Shown here: positions 12,346 to 21,098 of the stretch, in pieces
Position numbering within the stretch: position 1 is the stretch's first letter
How the letters are laid out: each line of letters starts with the position of its first letter
Assembly (NCBI RefSeq): GCF_946886895.1
Contig: NZ_CAMPJO010000012.1
Location: forward strand, 35,743 to 99,742
Reading direction: 5' to 3'
DNA length: 64,000 bases
DNA from: an uncultured Marinobacter sp.
GTDB taxonomy: Bacteria > Pseudomonadota > Gammaproteobacteria > Pseudomonadales > Oleiphilaceae
Position numbers and translations under genes: made by a program
The notes under the pieces: model-generated
What the model saw: the letters and a program-made list of their open reading frames with translations, nothing else
Databases searched by the model: none
Told to the model about the DNA's origin: nothing

Positions 12346-12498
12346 GATGCTGTAAAACATTCACACCACATCATTGAAAACATCTGACAAACCGGTAACA
12401 ATTATCGGCGTTCTGGCAGGGATGTCGCCGGGTGAATTCTTCTATTGATAATGGTTCCACCGTCACCCGCACGTTTTTCCCACTAAGAGTTCCGCGTT

Positions 12499-13269
12499 AT
12501 GACCGTTCGACGAACCTGCCGGCTTCTCCCTGCCCTCCCGTTTTGCCTGGCGCTCGCGCTCTCACTGGCCAGCCCGACAGCCATGGCGGACAATCACAAG
12601 GTGTTCAGGTTCAATATCTCTCCGAATGGCTACCCTCCGTACCTGATTGTGGGTGGTGAACAGCCGTCCGGCATCATGTGGGACGTGGTGTCGTTGATCA
12701 CCGACCGGCTGGGTTACGAACTTGTGGCCGAGAAGATTCCCCGAAAGCGCGTAGACCAGATGATTCTTGATGGCTATGTGGATGGCACGCCCAGGGCGCG
12801 GGAGTGGGCAGACAATCCGGAGAAGTTCCTGTTTACGGATCCGGTTGTCTCCATAGAAGAAGTGTTTTTTATCCCGGAAACTTCAAGCCTGCGCTTTGAA
12901 ACCACCGACGACCTGATCTCGAAGACCATCGTGACTCACCTGGGCTACAACTACCCGGCCCTGGAAACGCACTTCAAAGACGGCAGCATCCGCCGTTTCG
13001 ATGTCGCCCGCGACCGGGACATGTTCACCTTCGTGCTCCACGGCGATCGCTTCGACGCCGCCGTGGCGGATCGCCTTGTTGGCCAATGGATACTGCGCAA
13101 CGAGAACCTGCAAAGCCAGTTCAGAACCTCCAGCGAGGCGATCAGCAATTACGGCTTCCGCATCATGCTGCGCAAGGACTGGCAGGCATTTGCCCAGGAT
13201 TTCAACGAGGAACTGGCCCGCATTCGCAGTAACGGCGAGCTGGACGCCATCCTCGCCAATTACCGCTGA
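12499..13269 (+). CDS. Periplasmic substrate-binding protein, family 3
   Basis: A 256-residue exported protein with a signal peptide (positively charged start, hydrophobic core, AMA cleavage site near residue 30). The mature part has the two-lobed family 3 solute-binding layout: an opening PNGYPPYLIV strand, a GIMWDVVSLI helix, a DGTPRAREW ligand-loop region and a second lobe from about residue 125. No ABC transporter permease or ATPase for amino acids is adjacent, so it could be an orphan binding protein or feed a sensor. The next gene is convergent and unrelated. Ligand unknown. Confidence 0.8.
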   Translation: MTVRRTCRLLPALPFCLALALSLASPTAMADNHKVFRFNISPNGYPPYLIVGGEQPSGIMWDVVSLITDRLGYELVAEKIPRKRVDQMILDGYVDGTPRAREWADNPEKFLFTDPVVSIEEVFFIPETSSLRFETTDDLISKTIVTHLGYNYPALETHFKDGSIRRFDVARDRDMFTFVLHGDRFDAAVADRLVGQWILRNENLQSQFRTSSEAISNYGFRIMLRKDWQAFAQDFNEELARIRSNGELDAILANYR

Positions 13270-13290
13270 GCGGGCCGGCACCCCGGCGCG

Positions 13291-15777
13291 TTATTCCAGC
13301 CGTCGCAACAACAGCATTGGCGACACACTCAGCACCGGACCTAACTGCCAGCGACCGAAAACGGCCAGCACAACCGCGCTGACCAGCGGAATGGGCACAA
13401 TCACCTGCCAGTGCCACTGGAATGTGCCATCAAACATGCGGAATTGCAGTGCCCAGACCGCCGCTTCCGCCGCCGCCACGCCCAGTACACCCGCGAACAG
13501 GCCCAGGAGGGCGAACTCCAGCATGGTACTGCGCACCAGCAGGCTCTGGCGGCCGCCCAGGGTACGCAACAACGCCCCCTCCCTTTGGCGGTCCCTCAGG
13601 GTTGCGCTGACCACGGCCGCCATCACCACCAGTGCCGCGGCCAGAATCAGGGCCAGGATCGCCTCAATGGCCTGGGTCACCTGCCGGACAATCTGCTGGA
13701 TGCGCTCAATGATGTGGTCAATCTCCAGCACCGACACGGTCGGGAAGGCCTGTGAGAAATCGTTGAGGGTGTTTTTCTTGTCCCTGGGAAGATAGAAACT
13801 GGTAATCCAGGTAGCGGGCATTCCGGTTAGCCCCCCGTTGGGTGGGAAAGCCATATAAAAGTTCGGCTTCATGCTGTCCCACTGAACCGTCCGGATGCTG
13901 GTGACCGGCTGGGTCACCTGTTCCGCGCCAATGGTGAAGGTAAGCTGGTCGCCCAGCCGAAGCCCAAGCTTGCCCGCCAGTTCCGCTTCCACGGACACGC
14001 CTCGGGTCTGCCCGGGTCCGAACCACTGGCCTTTCACAATCCGGTTGTCCGACGGCAGGTCTGCCATCCAGGTCAGGTTCAGTTCCCGGTTCAGGGCACC
14101 GATGCGCTGATCCTTACTGACCACTTCTTTCACCGGTTCTCCGTTAAGCTCCGTCAGTCGGCCACGAACCATCGGATACAGCTCCTCCAGCGGCTGACCT
14201 CGCTGTTGCCAGAACGCATCCACCTCGTCGACCGAATCCGGCGCGATATTGATCAGGAAGTGATTGGGGGCGTCCGCGGGCAACTGATTCTGCCAGTCAT
14301 CAAGCAGTGATGTACGAACCAGTATCAGGGTGGCCGCCAGCATCAGTGTCATGGCAAACACGGCGATCTGGGACAGGCTGGCCTGGCGATGTCGGTACAG
14401 ACCCACCAGCGCCAGGCGCCAGGCGTTGCCGCCACCCCGAACCCGGCGGAAGGCGGCAACCAGTAACCAGCCGACCAGCGCCAGCGAGCCCAACAGCAGG
14501 GCCAGCCCTCCCAACAGGGACAGCACCAGCGAAACCTCGCCGGCGTAGAACCAGACCAGGCCAAACACGGCAACAATGGCAATGGCCAGATCCGGCAGCG
14601 CGGCCCGCCCCGACTCCCCGGGCTGGCTGCGCAATACTCGCATGGCGGGCACGTTGCGCAGGCGGCGAATTGGCGGGTAGGCAAAGGCAAACAGCGACAC
14701 CAGCGCCGTCAGCAGGGCCGGGACCAGGGCGGCTGGTGCCAGATGGAATTCCACGGGACGTTCAAGCACCTGGCTCAGCATGCGAGTGAGCAGCCAGAAT
14801 AAGGGCAGCGACACCAACAGGCCACCGGAGATGCCGGCCACCCCCCAGAGCGCAAGCCGCTTCAGATAGAGGCCGCCGATACCGACGCTGCCCACGCCCA
14901 GGGTTTTCAGCAGGGCCACGGTGTCCCTCTGCGATAGCGCATACTGGCGGCTGGCCACCGCCACTGCCACCGCCGCCAGCAATACCGCCACGCTGCCGCC
15001 AAGCAACAGGAACCGCTCGGCCCGCTGCAGGGACTGCGAGAAGGTTTCGCCATCGCGGACTCCTTCCCATTCATGGCTCGGTTCCAACCGTGGCTGTAAC
15101 CACTGGTAATACCCTTCCAACGCGCCCTGATCGCCGGCGAACAGATAGACATACTCCACCCGGCTGCCTTCCTGGATAACATCGGTGGCGGCCACGTCGT
15201 TCACGTGCATCATCACCCGGGGTGCCAGGGCGGAGAGCCGGAAGCCGCCGTCCGGCTCCCGGATCAGCAACCCGGAGATGGCCAGGCTGAGGTTGCCCAC
15301 CTCCAGGGAGTCGCCGATGTTCAGTTCAAGCAGCCGCAACAGGCGCGGATTAATCCACACAGTCCCCGGAGCCGGGCCCTGCCGGGTCAGCTCACGAGGG
15401 GCCTCGGGGCCACGTTGCATCTCGATCTCGCCGCGCAGGGGGTACTCATTGCTGACTGCTTTGACCGATACCAACTGGAAGTTGCCATCACCAAACACCA
15501 TGGTGGAAAACTCCACCATGCGGCCGGTTTCCAGCCCCCGGCTGCGGGCCTCGTCGATCCAGGCTTCCGGCACTGGTCGCCCGTTTTCAGCTTCCAACTG
15601 GCGATCAGCGGCGAGGAAAGAGCTGGCCGAGGTCACCAGGGTTCGCTGCAACTGGTTGGCAAACAGGGCGATGGTGGCGACGGTGGCGACGGCGATGATC
15701 AGCGCCGCCAGCACCACCCGTACGTCCCGCTCCCGCCAGTCCCGGCGGACAGACATCAGTTTCTTTGCGGCGGCCAT
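13291..15777 (-). CDS. ybbP: YbbP-type FtsX-family ABC permease
   Basis: Large inner-membrane permease of the MacB/FtsX superfamily (828 residues; E. coli YbbP is about 800). It has an N-terminal membrane segment, a long periplasmic region, a block of membrane helices at about 255-490 and a second FtsX block at about 690-828, giving the duplicated arrangement of lipoprotein/lipid-extruding transporters. Its ATG overlaps the ybbA stop by 1 nt. The ybbA-ybbP pair divergent from tesA is the same order as in E. coli. The substrate is unknown; a lipid or lipophilic metabolite is often suggested. Confidence 0.88.
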   Translation of the reverse strand: MAAAKKLMSVRRDWRERDVRVVLAALIIAVATVATIALFANQLQRTLVTSASSFLAADRQLEAENGRPVPEAWIDEARSRGLETGRMVEFSTMVFGDGNFQLVSVKAVSNEYPLRGEIEMQRGPEAPRELTRQGPAPGTVWINPRLLRLLELNIGDSLEVGNLSLAISGLLIREPDGGFRLSALAPRVMMHVNDVAATDVIQEGSRVEYVYLFAGDQGALEGYYQWLQPRLEPSHEWEGVRDGETFSQSLQRAERFLLLGGSVAVLLAAVAVAVASRQYALSQRDTVALLKTLGVGSVGIGGLYLKRLALWGVAGISGGLLVSLPLFWLLTRMLSQVLERPVEFHLAPAALVPALLTALVSLFAFAYPPIRRLRNVPAMRVLRSQPGESGRAALPDLAIAIVAVFGLVWFYAGEVSLVLSLLGGLALLLGSLALVGWLLVAAFRRVRGGGNAWRLALVGLYRHRQASLSQIAVFAMTLMLAATLILVRTSLLDDWQNQLPADAPNHFLINIAPDSVDEVDAFWQQRGQPLEELYPMVRGRLTELNGEPVKEVVSKDQRIGALNRELNLTWMADLPSDNRIVKGQWFGPGQTRGVSVEAELAGKLGLRLGDQLTFTIGAEQVTQPVTSIRTVQWDSMKPNFYMAFPPNGGLTGMPATWITSFYLPRDKKNTLNDFSQAFPTVSVLEIDHIIERIQQIVRQVTQAIEAILALILAAALVVMAAVVSATLRDRQREGALLRTLGGRQSLLVRSTMLEFALLGLFAGVLGVAAAEAAVWALQFRMFDGTFQWHWQVIVPIPLVSAVVLAVFGRWQLGPVLSVSPMLLLRRLE

Positions 15778-16505
15778 CAGTGTGCCAGCTCCCGGCCCGC
15801 TTCCGGCTCTGTCAGCACACCGGCCTCGATGTTGAACTGCCGGCCACAGCGCGCCGCCAGGTGTTCGTCATGGGTCACCATCACCAACGTGGTGCCCTGT
15901 TCCCGGTTCAGTGCCATCAGCAAGTCAGACACGGCCTGACCGGTGCGGTTGTCCAGGTTGCCGGTGGGTTCATCGGCAAACAGCACCAGGGGTTCGGAGG
16001 CAAAGGCCCGGGCAATGGCAACACGCTGTTGCTCACCACCGGAGAGCTGGCGAGGCGTGTGGTACAGTCGTTCACCCAGGCCCACTCGCTCCAGCAGCTC
16101 CCGGGCACGCTGTTCCGGAGTTTCCATGCCGGCCAGCTCCAGTGGCAGCATAACGTTCTCCAGGGCGGTGAGTGCCGGCAGAAGCTGAAAAGACTGGAAC
16201 ACGAAACCCACCCGGTGGGCCCGCAGCCGGGCACGCTCGTCTTCACTCAGGGCACTGATGACGGCACCATCCAGCTCAACGGTGCCGTCACTTGGCGTAT
16301 CCAGGCCGGCCAGCAGGCCCAGCAAGGTGGTTTTGCCGGAGCCGGAGCGACCAACGATGGCTACGGACTCTCCCCGATTGATTTCGAGATTGACCCCCTG
16401 CAAGATCGTGAGCGTATCGGTTTCCAGGCGGACCCGGTGGGTGAGATCCACCACGCGCAGCATCGGGCTCTGGGGTTCGGCGTTGGGGTTGGTCATCTGG
16501 TTCAC
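15777..16505 (-). CDS. ybbA: YbbA ABC transporter ATPase
   Basis: Cytosolic ATPase partner of the adjacent permease, 242 residues. Walker A GRSGSGKT (52-59), Q-loop in [10 protein letters not shown], signature LSGGEQQ (154-160) and Walker B LVLFADE (173-179) are all intact. The family is LolD/MacB-like. It is divergent from tesA with 57 bp between the start codons, so a shared control region is likely. Coupling to ybbP by a 1-nt stop/start overlap supports one complex. Confidence 0.92.
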   Translation of the reverse strand: MNQMTNPNAEPQSPMLRVVDLTHRVRLETDTLTILQGVNLEINRGESVAIVGRSGSGKTTLLGLLAGLDTPSDGTVELDGAVISALSEDERARLRAHRVGFVFQSFQLLPALTALENVMLPLELAGMETPEQRARELLERVGLGERLYHTPRQLSGGEQQRVAIARAFASEPLVLFADEPTGNLDNRTGQAVSDLLMALNREQGTTLVMVTHDEHLAARCGRQFNIEAGVLTEPEAGRELAH

Positions 16506-16562
16506 GGAATCTCCCGGTCCTGGGTTTTGTCACTGAATAGAGAAAAGGTCATCAGAGTGTCT

Positions 16563-17249
16563 ATGGATACGGCAAGGCGGTACGTCAGATCAATCCTTTT
16601 TCCACTGATTCTGTTGCTGGCCGGGCCGGCACTGGCCAGCCAGAGCACACTGCTGGTGGTTGGCGACAGCCTCAGCGCCGCCCACGGCGTACCCACGGAA
16701 TCGGCCTGGGTTGAGCTACTGCGGGAGCGGCTGCAACGCCAGGGGCTAACCCAGTGGCAGGTTATAAACGCCAGCATCGGCGGTGAAACCACCGATGGCG
16801 GCCTGCGCCGGTTGCCGGAACTGCTCCGGGAAAACGACCCGGGCGTGGTGATTATCGAACTGGGCGGCAACGACGGCCTGCGCGGTTTCCCGCCGAAAGT
16901 GATCAAAGCCAACCTGGCGGCCATGATTGAACGGGTCCAGGATTCCGGGGCCCGCGTGGTGCTTGTGGGCATGCAAATTCCCCCGAACTACGGCCCCCGG
17001 TACACGAGTATGTTCGCCGACATCTACCCGAGTCTTTCGGACCGGTACGATACCGCACTGGTTCCCTTCTTTTTACAGGGCGTCTATAACAAGGACGGCC
17101 TGATGCAGGACGACGGCATCCACCCAACGGCAAAGGCTCAGCCGACACTGCTCGACAACGTCTGGCCGGCGCTCCGGCCTCTGCTGCAACAGCCGGTGCC
17201 TCAGAGCACGGCGTCCAGAAAGGCAACGGCCCGACGTTCAGACCAGTAG
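16563..17249 (+). CDS. tesA: Acyl-CoA thioesterase I / lysophospholipase TesA
   Basis: Periplasmic SGNH hydrolase acting on acyl-CoA, lysophospholipids and esters. The 228-residue precursor has a signal peptide ending ALA (near residue 25). The four SGNH blocks are present: GDSLS with Ser36, Gly in block II (SIGGETT), GGND with Asn103, and DGIH with Asp184 and His187. The start at 16563 was taken as the ATG; a GTG two codons earlier has better spacing to AAAAGG and could be used instead. The last 49 nt overlap the 3' end of the convergent hydrolase gene. The tail beyond about 205 is basic and unlike the core family. Confidence 0.93.
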   Translation: MDTARRYVRSILFPLILLLAGPALASQSTLLVVGDSLSAAHGVPTESAWVELLRERLQRQGLTQWQVINASIGGETTDGGLRRLPELLRENDPGVVIIELGGNDGLRGFPPKVIKANLAAMIERVQDSGARVVLVGMQIPPNYGPRYTSMFADIYPSLSDRYDTALVPFFLQGVYNKDGLMQDDGIHPTAKAQPTLLDNVWPALRPLLQQPVPQSTASRKATARRSDQ

Positions 17250-18169
17250 TAGCCATCCGGCGCACGCTCCACAAAGCCCACATGCCCGCCCCACTGAGGG
17301 GCTTCCAGGCGTACATGGTCGCCGAGCATCTGGGGTGACTCGGGAAAGCAGCGAGGCGACAGGAACGGATCGTCGGCGGCGTTGACCATCAGCGCAGGCA
17401 CACGAATGTCCTTCAGCCGGAACAGCGCCGAGCACTCGGCCCAGTAGTGTTCAGCATCCCGAAAACCGTGCAGTGGCGCGGTGTAGCGATCGTCAAACTG
17501 GTGAAAGCTGCGGATCGACTCGAAGCCGGAGACGTCGATCAGATCGGGAAACCGCCTGGCCTTCTCCCGCATCTTGACATGCAGGTCCCGGAGGAAGCGC
17601 TGCATGTAGATCTTCCGGCTCGGGCGGGCCAGGACATCGGCGCTGCCGGCCAGGTCACAAGGCACGGAATAGGTCACGGCGCCACAGATCCGGCTATTGA
17701 CCCGCTCGCCCTGCTCCGCCAGGTATAACAGGGTGAGATTGCCCCCCATGCTGAACCCCGAGAGGAAAACGTTCTGGTAGTGATTACCCGCGATACCGTG
17801 GTTAATCACCTGCCCCAGGTCACCGGTGGCGCCGCTGTGATAGAACCGGGGCTGGCGATTCATGACCCCGCCACAGGATCGGAAATTCCAGGCCAGCACA
17901 TCCCAGCCCCGGGCCAGCAGCGCCCGGGCCAGGCCCAGCACATACGGTCTGCGGCTGTGGCCTTCCAGGCCATGGGAAATCACCGCCAGCCGGGTACTGC
18001 CCTGCCGGTACCAGTCAAGGTGCAGTTCGTCATCGTCCGGCGTGGGCAACACTTCCCGCTCCGGCTCGAGGGTATCCACCTTGCGGAACAGGGTTGGCCA
18101 CACGGACTGAACGTGGCCGTTGCGCAGCCAGCGCGGCGGTCGGTATCGGAGTGTGTCGCTGTCGTACAA
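17201..18169 (-). CDS. YheT-type alpha/beta hydrolase
   Basis: A 322-residue cytosolic hydrolase of the YheT/AB-hydrolase-4 group. Recognisable features are the RPPRWLRNGHVQSVWPTL opening, the nucleophile elbow GFSMGG with Ser140, the acid in NAADDPFLS and the histidine in WGGHVGF near the end. The physiological substrate of this group is not settled. It converges on tesA with a 49-nt overlap of coding sequence, both ends being in-frame and intact. The next gene upstream is tRNA-Asn on the other strand. Confidence 0.88.
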   Translation of the reverse strand: MYDSDTLRYRPPRWLRNGHVQSVWPTLFRKVDTLEPEREVLPTPDDDELHLDWYRQGSTRLAVISHGLEGHSRRPYVLGLARALLARGWDVLAWNFRSCGGVMNRQPRFYHSGATGDLGQVINHGIAGNHYQNVFLSGFSMGGNLTLLYLAEQGERVNSRICGAVTYSVPCDLAGSADVLARPSRKIYMQRFLRDLHVKMREKARRFPDLIDVSGFESIRSFHQFDDRYTAPLHGFRDAEHYWAECSALFRLKDIRVPALMVNAADDPFLSPRCFPESPQMLGDHVRLEAPQWGGHVGFVERAPDGYYWSERRAVAFLDAVL

Positions 18170-18193
18170 TGTTTAGCCTTTCATTTCAGGGGC

Positions 18194-18222
18194 TTGACCC
18201 CATAAATCAAAGCGCTTACTAT
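18194..18222 (+). promoter_or_regulatory. tRNA-Asn promoter
   Basis: TTGACC and TACTAT are spaced by 17 bp and end 20 bp before the tRNA. Strong sigma-70 type; the -10 is followed by GCGCGCC, a GC-rich discriminator typical of stable RNA promoters. Confidence 0.75.
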
Positions 18223-18241
18223 GCGCGCCTCTGACTGACGT

Positions 18242-18317
18242 TCCCCGATAGCTCAGTTGGTAGAGCAACGGACTGTTAATCCGTTTGTCGCTGGTTCGAG
18301 CCCAGCTCGGGGAGCCA
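18242..18317 (+). tRNA. tRNA-Asn (anticodon GTT)
   Basis: A 76-nt cloverleaf with CCA encoded. The acceptor stem is TCCCCGA/TCGGGGA, the anticodon loop is CTGTTAA, and the T arm is GCTGG-TTCGAGC-CCAGC. It is identical base for base to the copy at 32936-33011. It has its own promoter and terminator. Confidence 0.98.
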
Positions 18318-18325
18318 CTTATTCC

Positions 18326-18362
18326 AAAATGCCGCTGTGTCGTGAGACGCAGCGGCATTTTT
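18326..18362 (+). terminator. Rho-independent terminator after tRNA-Asn
   Basis: A stem of about 16 bp (AAAATGCCGCTG at its base, one G-U pair) with a GTGA loop is followed by a T run. It also lies at the 3' end of the convergent aminopeptidase gene and could serve both. Confidence 0.85.
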
Positions 18363-18371
18363 CGTTCAGCC

Positions 18372-19661
18372 TCAGAAAATGGCTTTCCGCTGCATGAACT
18401 CCGTCAATACCCGGTACAGTGTGAAGCCGTCCCCGGCACCGATCATTTCCCGGATGGAGTGCATGCCAAACTGCGGCACACCGATATCCAGCGTGGTCAC
18501 GCCCAGGTTGGCCGCCGTCAGCGGGCCGATGGTGCTGCCACAGCCCATATCACTGCGCACCGAGAACGTCTGGTGCGGCAACCCCAGTTCATCACTGATG
18601 TGCCGGTACACCGCCGCCGACCGGCTGTTGGTGGCGTAACGCTGATTGTGATTCACCTTGATCACCGGGCCCTGGTTCAGGATCGGGCCATGGTTCTCAT
18701 CGTGCCGGTCGATGTAATTGGGATGCACGCCGTGGGCGTTGTCTGCCGACACCATCATGGAATGGGCGACGGCCCGGGCCTTGCCGGCACCGCACCAGCG
18801 CTCCAGCACCGCTGACAGGAACGGCCCCTGGGCGCCTTCGGCGGAGATGCTGCCAACTTCTTCGTGATCATTACAGACCAGCAACGCGGCTTCATCGCCA
18901 GACGCGCTCAACAGTGCCTGCAGGCCAATATAGCAACTGAGCAGGTTGTCCAGGCGGGCGGAGGCAATAAACTCCTCCCGAAGCCCGACAAACGAGGCCG
19001 CCTGGGCATCGTAGAAACTCAGCTCATAGCCCAGCACTTTGCGCACCTTCAGGCCCGACTCGGCGGCGATCTGCTCGCTCAGGACATCGGTAAACCGGGT
19101 GCTGTCGTTGTCCGGTACCTGCATCATCACCGGCGGTAAATCGGTCTGGGCGTTCACTGTGCGATTGCTGTTGGCTTCCCGGTCCAGATGAATTGCCAGG
19201 CTGGGAATAAACGCCACGGGTTTACGGAAGTCCACCAGCGTGTCGCGCACGGTGCCGTCTTCATCCTGCACCGTGACCCGACCCGCCAGTGACAGGTCCC
19301 GGTCAAACCACGGGTTGAGCAGTACCCCCCCGTAAACTTCCACGCCCAACTGGAAGAAGCCTTTGCGGCGCAGTTCCGGGTTTGGCTTCACCTTCAGGCA
19401 GGGGCTGTCGGTGTGAGCCCCCACCATCCGGATGCCGGCGGTGGTCACATCTCGCTGACCGGTCCGGAACGCGACAATGGAGGAGCCGTTGCGGATCACG
19501 TAGTAGCCCCGGTTGGCCGCCAGTGACCAGTCTTCCCGCTCGTCCAGCGCTTCGAAACCGGCGGCATCCAGCCGTTTCTTCATGGTAGCCACCCCGTGCC
19601 AGGGCGTGGGCGATGCATCCAGAAAGGTCAACAGATCTTTGTTAAATTCAGCGTGTTCCAT
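18372..19661 (-). CDS. apeB: M18 family aminopeptidase
   Basis: Cytosolic binuclear zinc aminopeptidase that removes N-terminal residues, often acidic ones. The 429-residue protein has GAHTDSP with zinc ligands His83 and Asp85, the bridging acid Asp238 in ARLDNL, and the catalytic/zinc region NDHEEVGS (264-271). A conserved MHSIREM is near the C-terminus. The start at 19661 is chosen because AGGGA stands 5 nt upstream and homology begins there; the reading frame stays open for another 223 codons without family sequence. It is divergent from a small acidic gene of unknown function. Confidence 0.93.
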   Translation of the reverse strand: MEHAEFNKDLLTFLDASPTPWHGVATMKKRLDAAGFEALDEREDWSLAANRGYYVIRNGSSIVAFRTGQRDVTTAGIRMVGAHTDSPCLKVKPNPELRRKGFFQLGVEVYGGVLLNPWFDRDLSLAGRVTVQDEDGTVRDTLVDFRKPVAFIPSLAIHLDREANSNRTVNAQTDLPPVMMQVPDNDSTRFTDVLSEQIAAESGLKVRKVLGYELSFYDAQAASFVGLREEFIASARLDNLLSCYIGLQALLSASGDEAALLVCNDHEEVGSISAEGAQGPFLSAVLERWCGAGKARAVAHSMMVSADNAHGVHPNYIDRHDENHGPILNQGPVIKVNHNQRYATNSRSAAVYRHISDELGLPHQTFSVRSDMGCGSTIGPLTAANLGVTTLDIGVPQFGMHSIREMIGAGDGFTLYRVLTEFMQRKAIF

Positions 19662-19781
19662 GATGTCCCTGATTGAATGATAATAGCCGCCGTAGTATGG
19701 CATGAAGCCGCAGAGCCTCATACCGGGGCAACGGACATTGCGTACTCGCTCACCACCCACCGCCAGAACCGGGAGCCCATC

Positions 19782-20267
19782 GTGCCCGCACCCAGATTTA
19801 TCGACATCGAATACTGCCAGACCGACGACGCCCTGTTCCCCGTGGCCATGGCCTGGTCGTTGGCCGATGGCCGGATGAAAACCGTGGTCATTGCCCCCGA
19901 GGACGACTGGCTGCCAGACGACGGTGACCTGGGCGATTTCGACCTGCTGTACCTGGAAGAACAGGGCGTTCCGCTGATTGAGCTGGTTCACGAGCTGCAC
20001 CAGGATTTGCCCGACCAGACCGTCTACGTGGATGGCCTGGATCCGGATGAACTGTTGGTGGACCTGATCTTCAGTGGCGTTGGCCAGGACACGCCGTTTG
20101 AAATTGCGCCCATCACCGAACTGATTCCCCGCCTGGATCGTGACAGCCTGGAAGACCGCCGCCGCCAGCTCATGATTGAAGAAGGCCTGGAACCGCAACT
20201 GCCGGAAAACGGCGTTTATGCCCTGCTCTTGCTGGCCCGGGAGGAAGGCCTGCTCGACGAAGACTGA
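19782..20267 (+). CDS. Small acidic protein of unknown function, possible exonuclease-like fold
   Basis: A 161-residue, strongly acidic protein with no signal or membrane segment. GTG at 19782 is preferred because GGGAG lies 6 nt before it; an ATG at 19677 is open in frame but would leave little room for the divergent promoter. The opening PRFIDIEYC with Asp8-x-Glu10, followed by ALFPVAMAW, looks like the first strands of DEDD/RNase H-type 3'-5' exonucleases, and VDGLDPDELL could be a later acidic motif. I do not recognise the family; the fold idea is weak. Confidence 0.6.
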   Translation: MPAPRFIDIEYCQTDDALFPVAMAWSLADGRMKTVVIAPEDDWLPDDGDLGDFDLLYLEEQGVPLIELVHELHQDLPDQTVYVDGLDPDELLVDLIFSGVGQDTPFEIAPITELIPRLDRDSLEDRRRQLMIEEGLEPQLPENGVYALLLLAREEGLLDED

Positions 20268-20375
20268 CCAAGGGGCGCCAGCCGGCACAGGGAAGTGTGA
20301 CACGGGTCGACGTAACAAACGGTTACACAAGGCACACTCAGCCCGTATCCGCCCACGTCAGGAAGCCCGATAACA

Positions 20376-20996
20376 ATGAACAAGGTTGTGCGAACGTCGC
20401 TGATTACCGCGCAGGCCGGTGCCCTGCTATTGACGGCCCAGGCCGCACTGGCCCAGCAGGCGTCGGCTGAAACAACCCCAAGGGAAGACAAGCATTATGT
20501 GGGTCTGATGGTGACTGCCTTTAACCACCGCACCATCGGCCAGAGCGCCGAAGCTGCCTGGGGTACCGGCGGCACCCTGGTCGTCGGCGGCCACATCACC
20601 GATACTTTTCACGCCGAAGTGCGCGCCGGCGGCGGCTTCCAGGACGCCAAAGTACCCCGGGGCGACCTCAACCTCGCCGTCGACCATTTCGCCAGCTGGT
20701 ACATCGGCCTGCATCACGCCATCACCGATTACGCCAACCTCTATGGCCAGTTCGGTTTCAGCTACATTGCCGGTACCGGTAAATTACCCAGCCCGGAGGC
20801 AGACCGGAACGGTCAGTTCCGCGACCTCGAAGGTGAATTCCCGGACAGCGGTTTCAGCGTCAGCTGGCTTGCGGGCCTGGATTTCGAAGTGATGGACGAT
20901 ACCTTCCTGGTTTTCGAAGGCGGCAAGCTGTTCGAGGACACCGGCAGCGAGGTGAATACCTTCCAGTTCTCCGGTGGCGTGCGCTACGAGTTCTAA
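20376..20996 (+). CDS. Outer-membrane beta-barrel protein
   Basis: A 206-residue exported protein. The signal peptide ends ALAQQ (cleavage near residue 26). The mature part has alternating hydrophobic and polar strands with Gly/aromatic girdles, fitting an eight-stranded OmpA/OmpW-like barrel, and the last residue is Phe (GGVRYEF), the terminal aromatic recognised by the BAM machinery. It is monocistronic and followed by a pair of inverted REP-type repeats. Function within the barrel class is unknown. Confidence 0.8.
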   Translation: MNKVVRTSLITAQAGALLLTAQAALAQQASAETTPREDKHYVGLMVTAFNHRTIGQSAEAAWGTGGTLVVGGHITDTFHAEVRAGGGFQDAKVPRGDLNLAVDHFASWYIGLHHAITDYANLYGQFGFSYIAGTGKLPSPEADRNGQFRDLEGEFPDSGFSVSWLAGLDFEVMDDTFLVFEGGKLFEDTGSEVNTFQFSGGVRYEF

Positions 20997-21085
20997 GTAG
21001 GTCGGATTAGGCGAAGCCGTAATCCGACAATCCGGCATCGATGACGTCACGGGTTGTCGGATTACGCTTCGCTAATCCGACCTAC
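20997..21085. repeat. Inverted pair of REP-type units
   Basis: A 34-nt unit beginning GTAGGTCGGATTAG (20997-21030) faces a closely matching 32-nt inverted unit (21054-21085). Each unit is itself palindromic, with GGATTA-type and TAATCC-type halves. This GTAGGTCGGATTA family is common between genes in many proteobacteria. It sits between two convergent genes, where it may end transcription from both sides. Confidence 0.85.
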
Positions 21086-21098
21086 CGCCGTCATCGGG

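Noticed and set aside
16563..18169. Frameshift or assembly error at the tesA/yheT-type overlap
   Set aside because: Both proteins are complete to their expected C-terminal motifs, so the overlap appears genuine.
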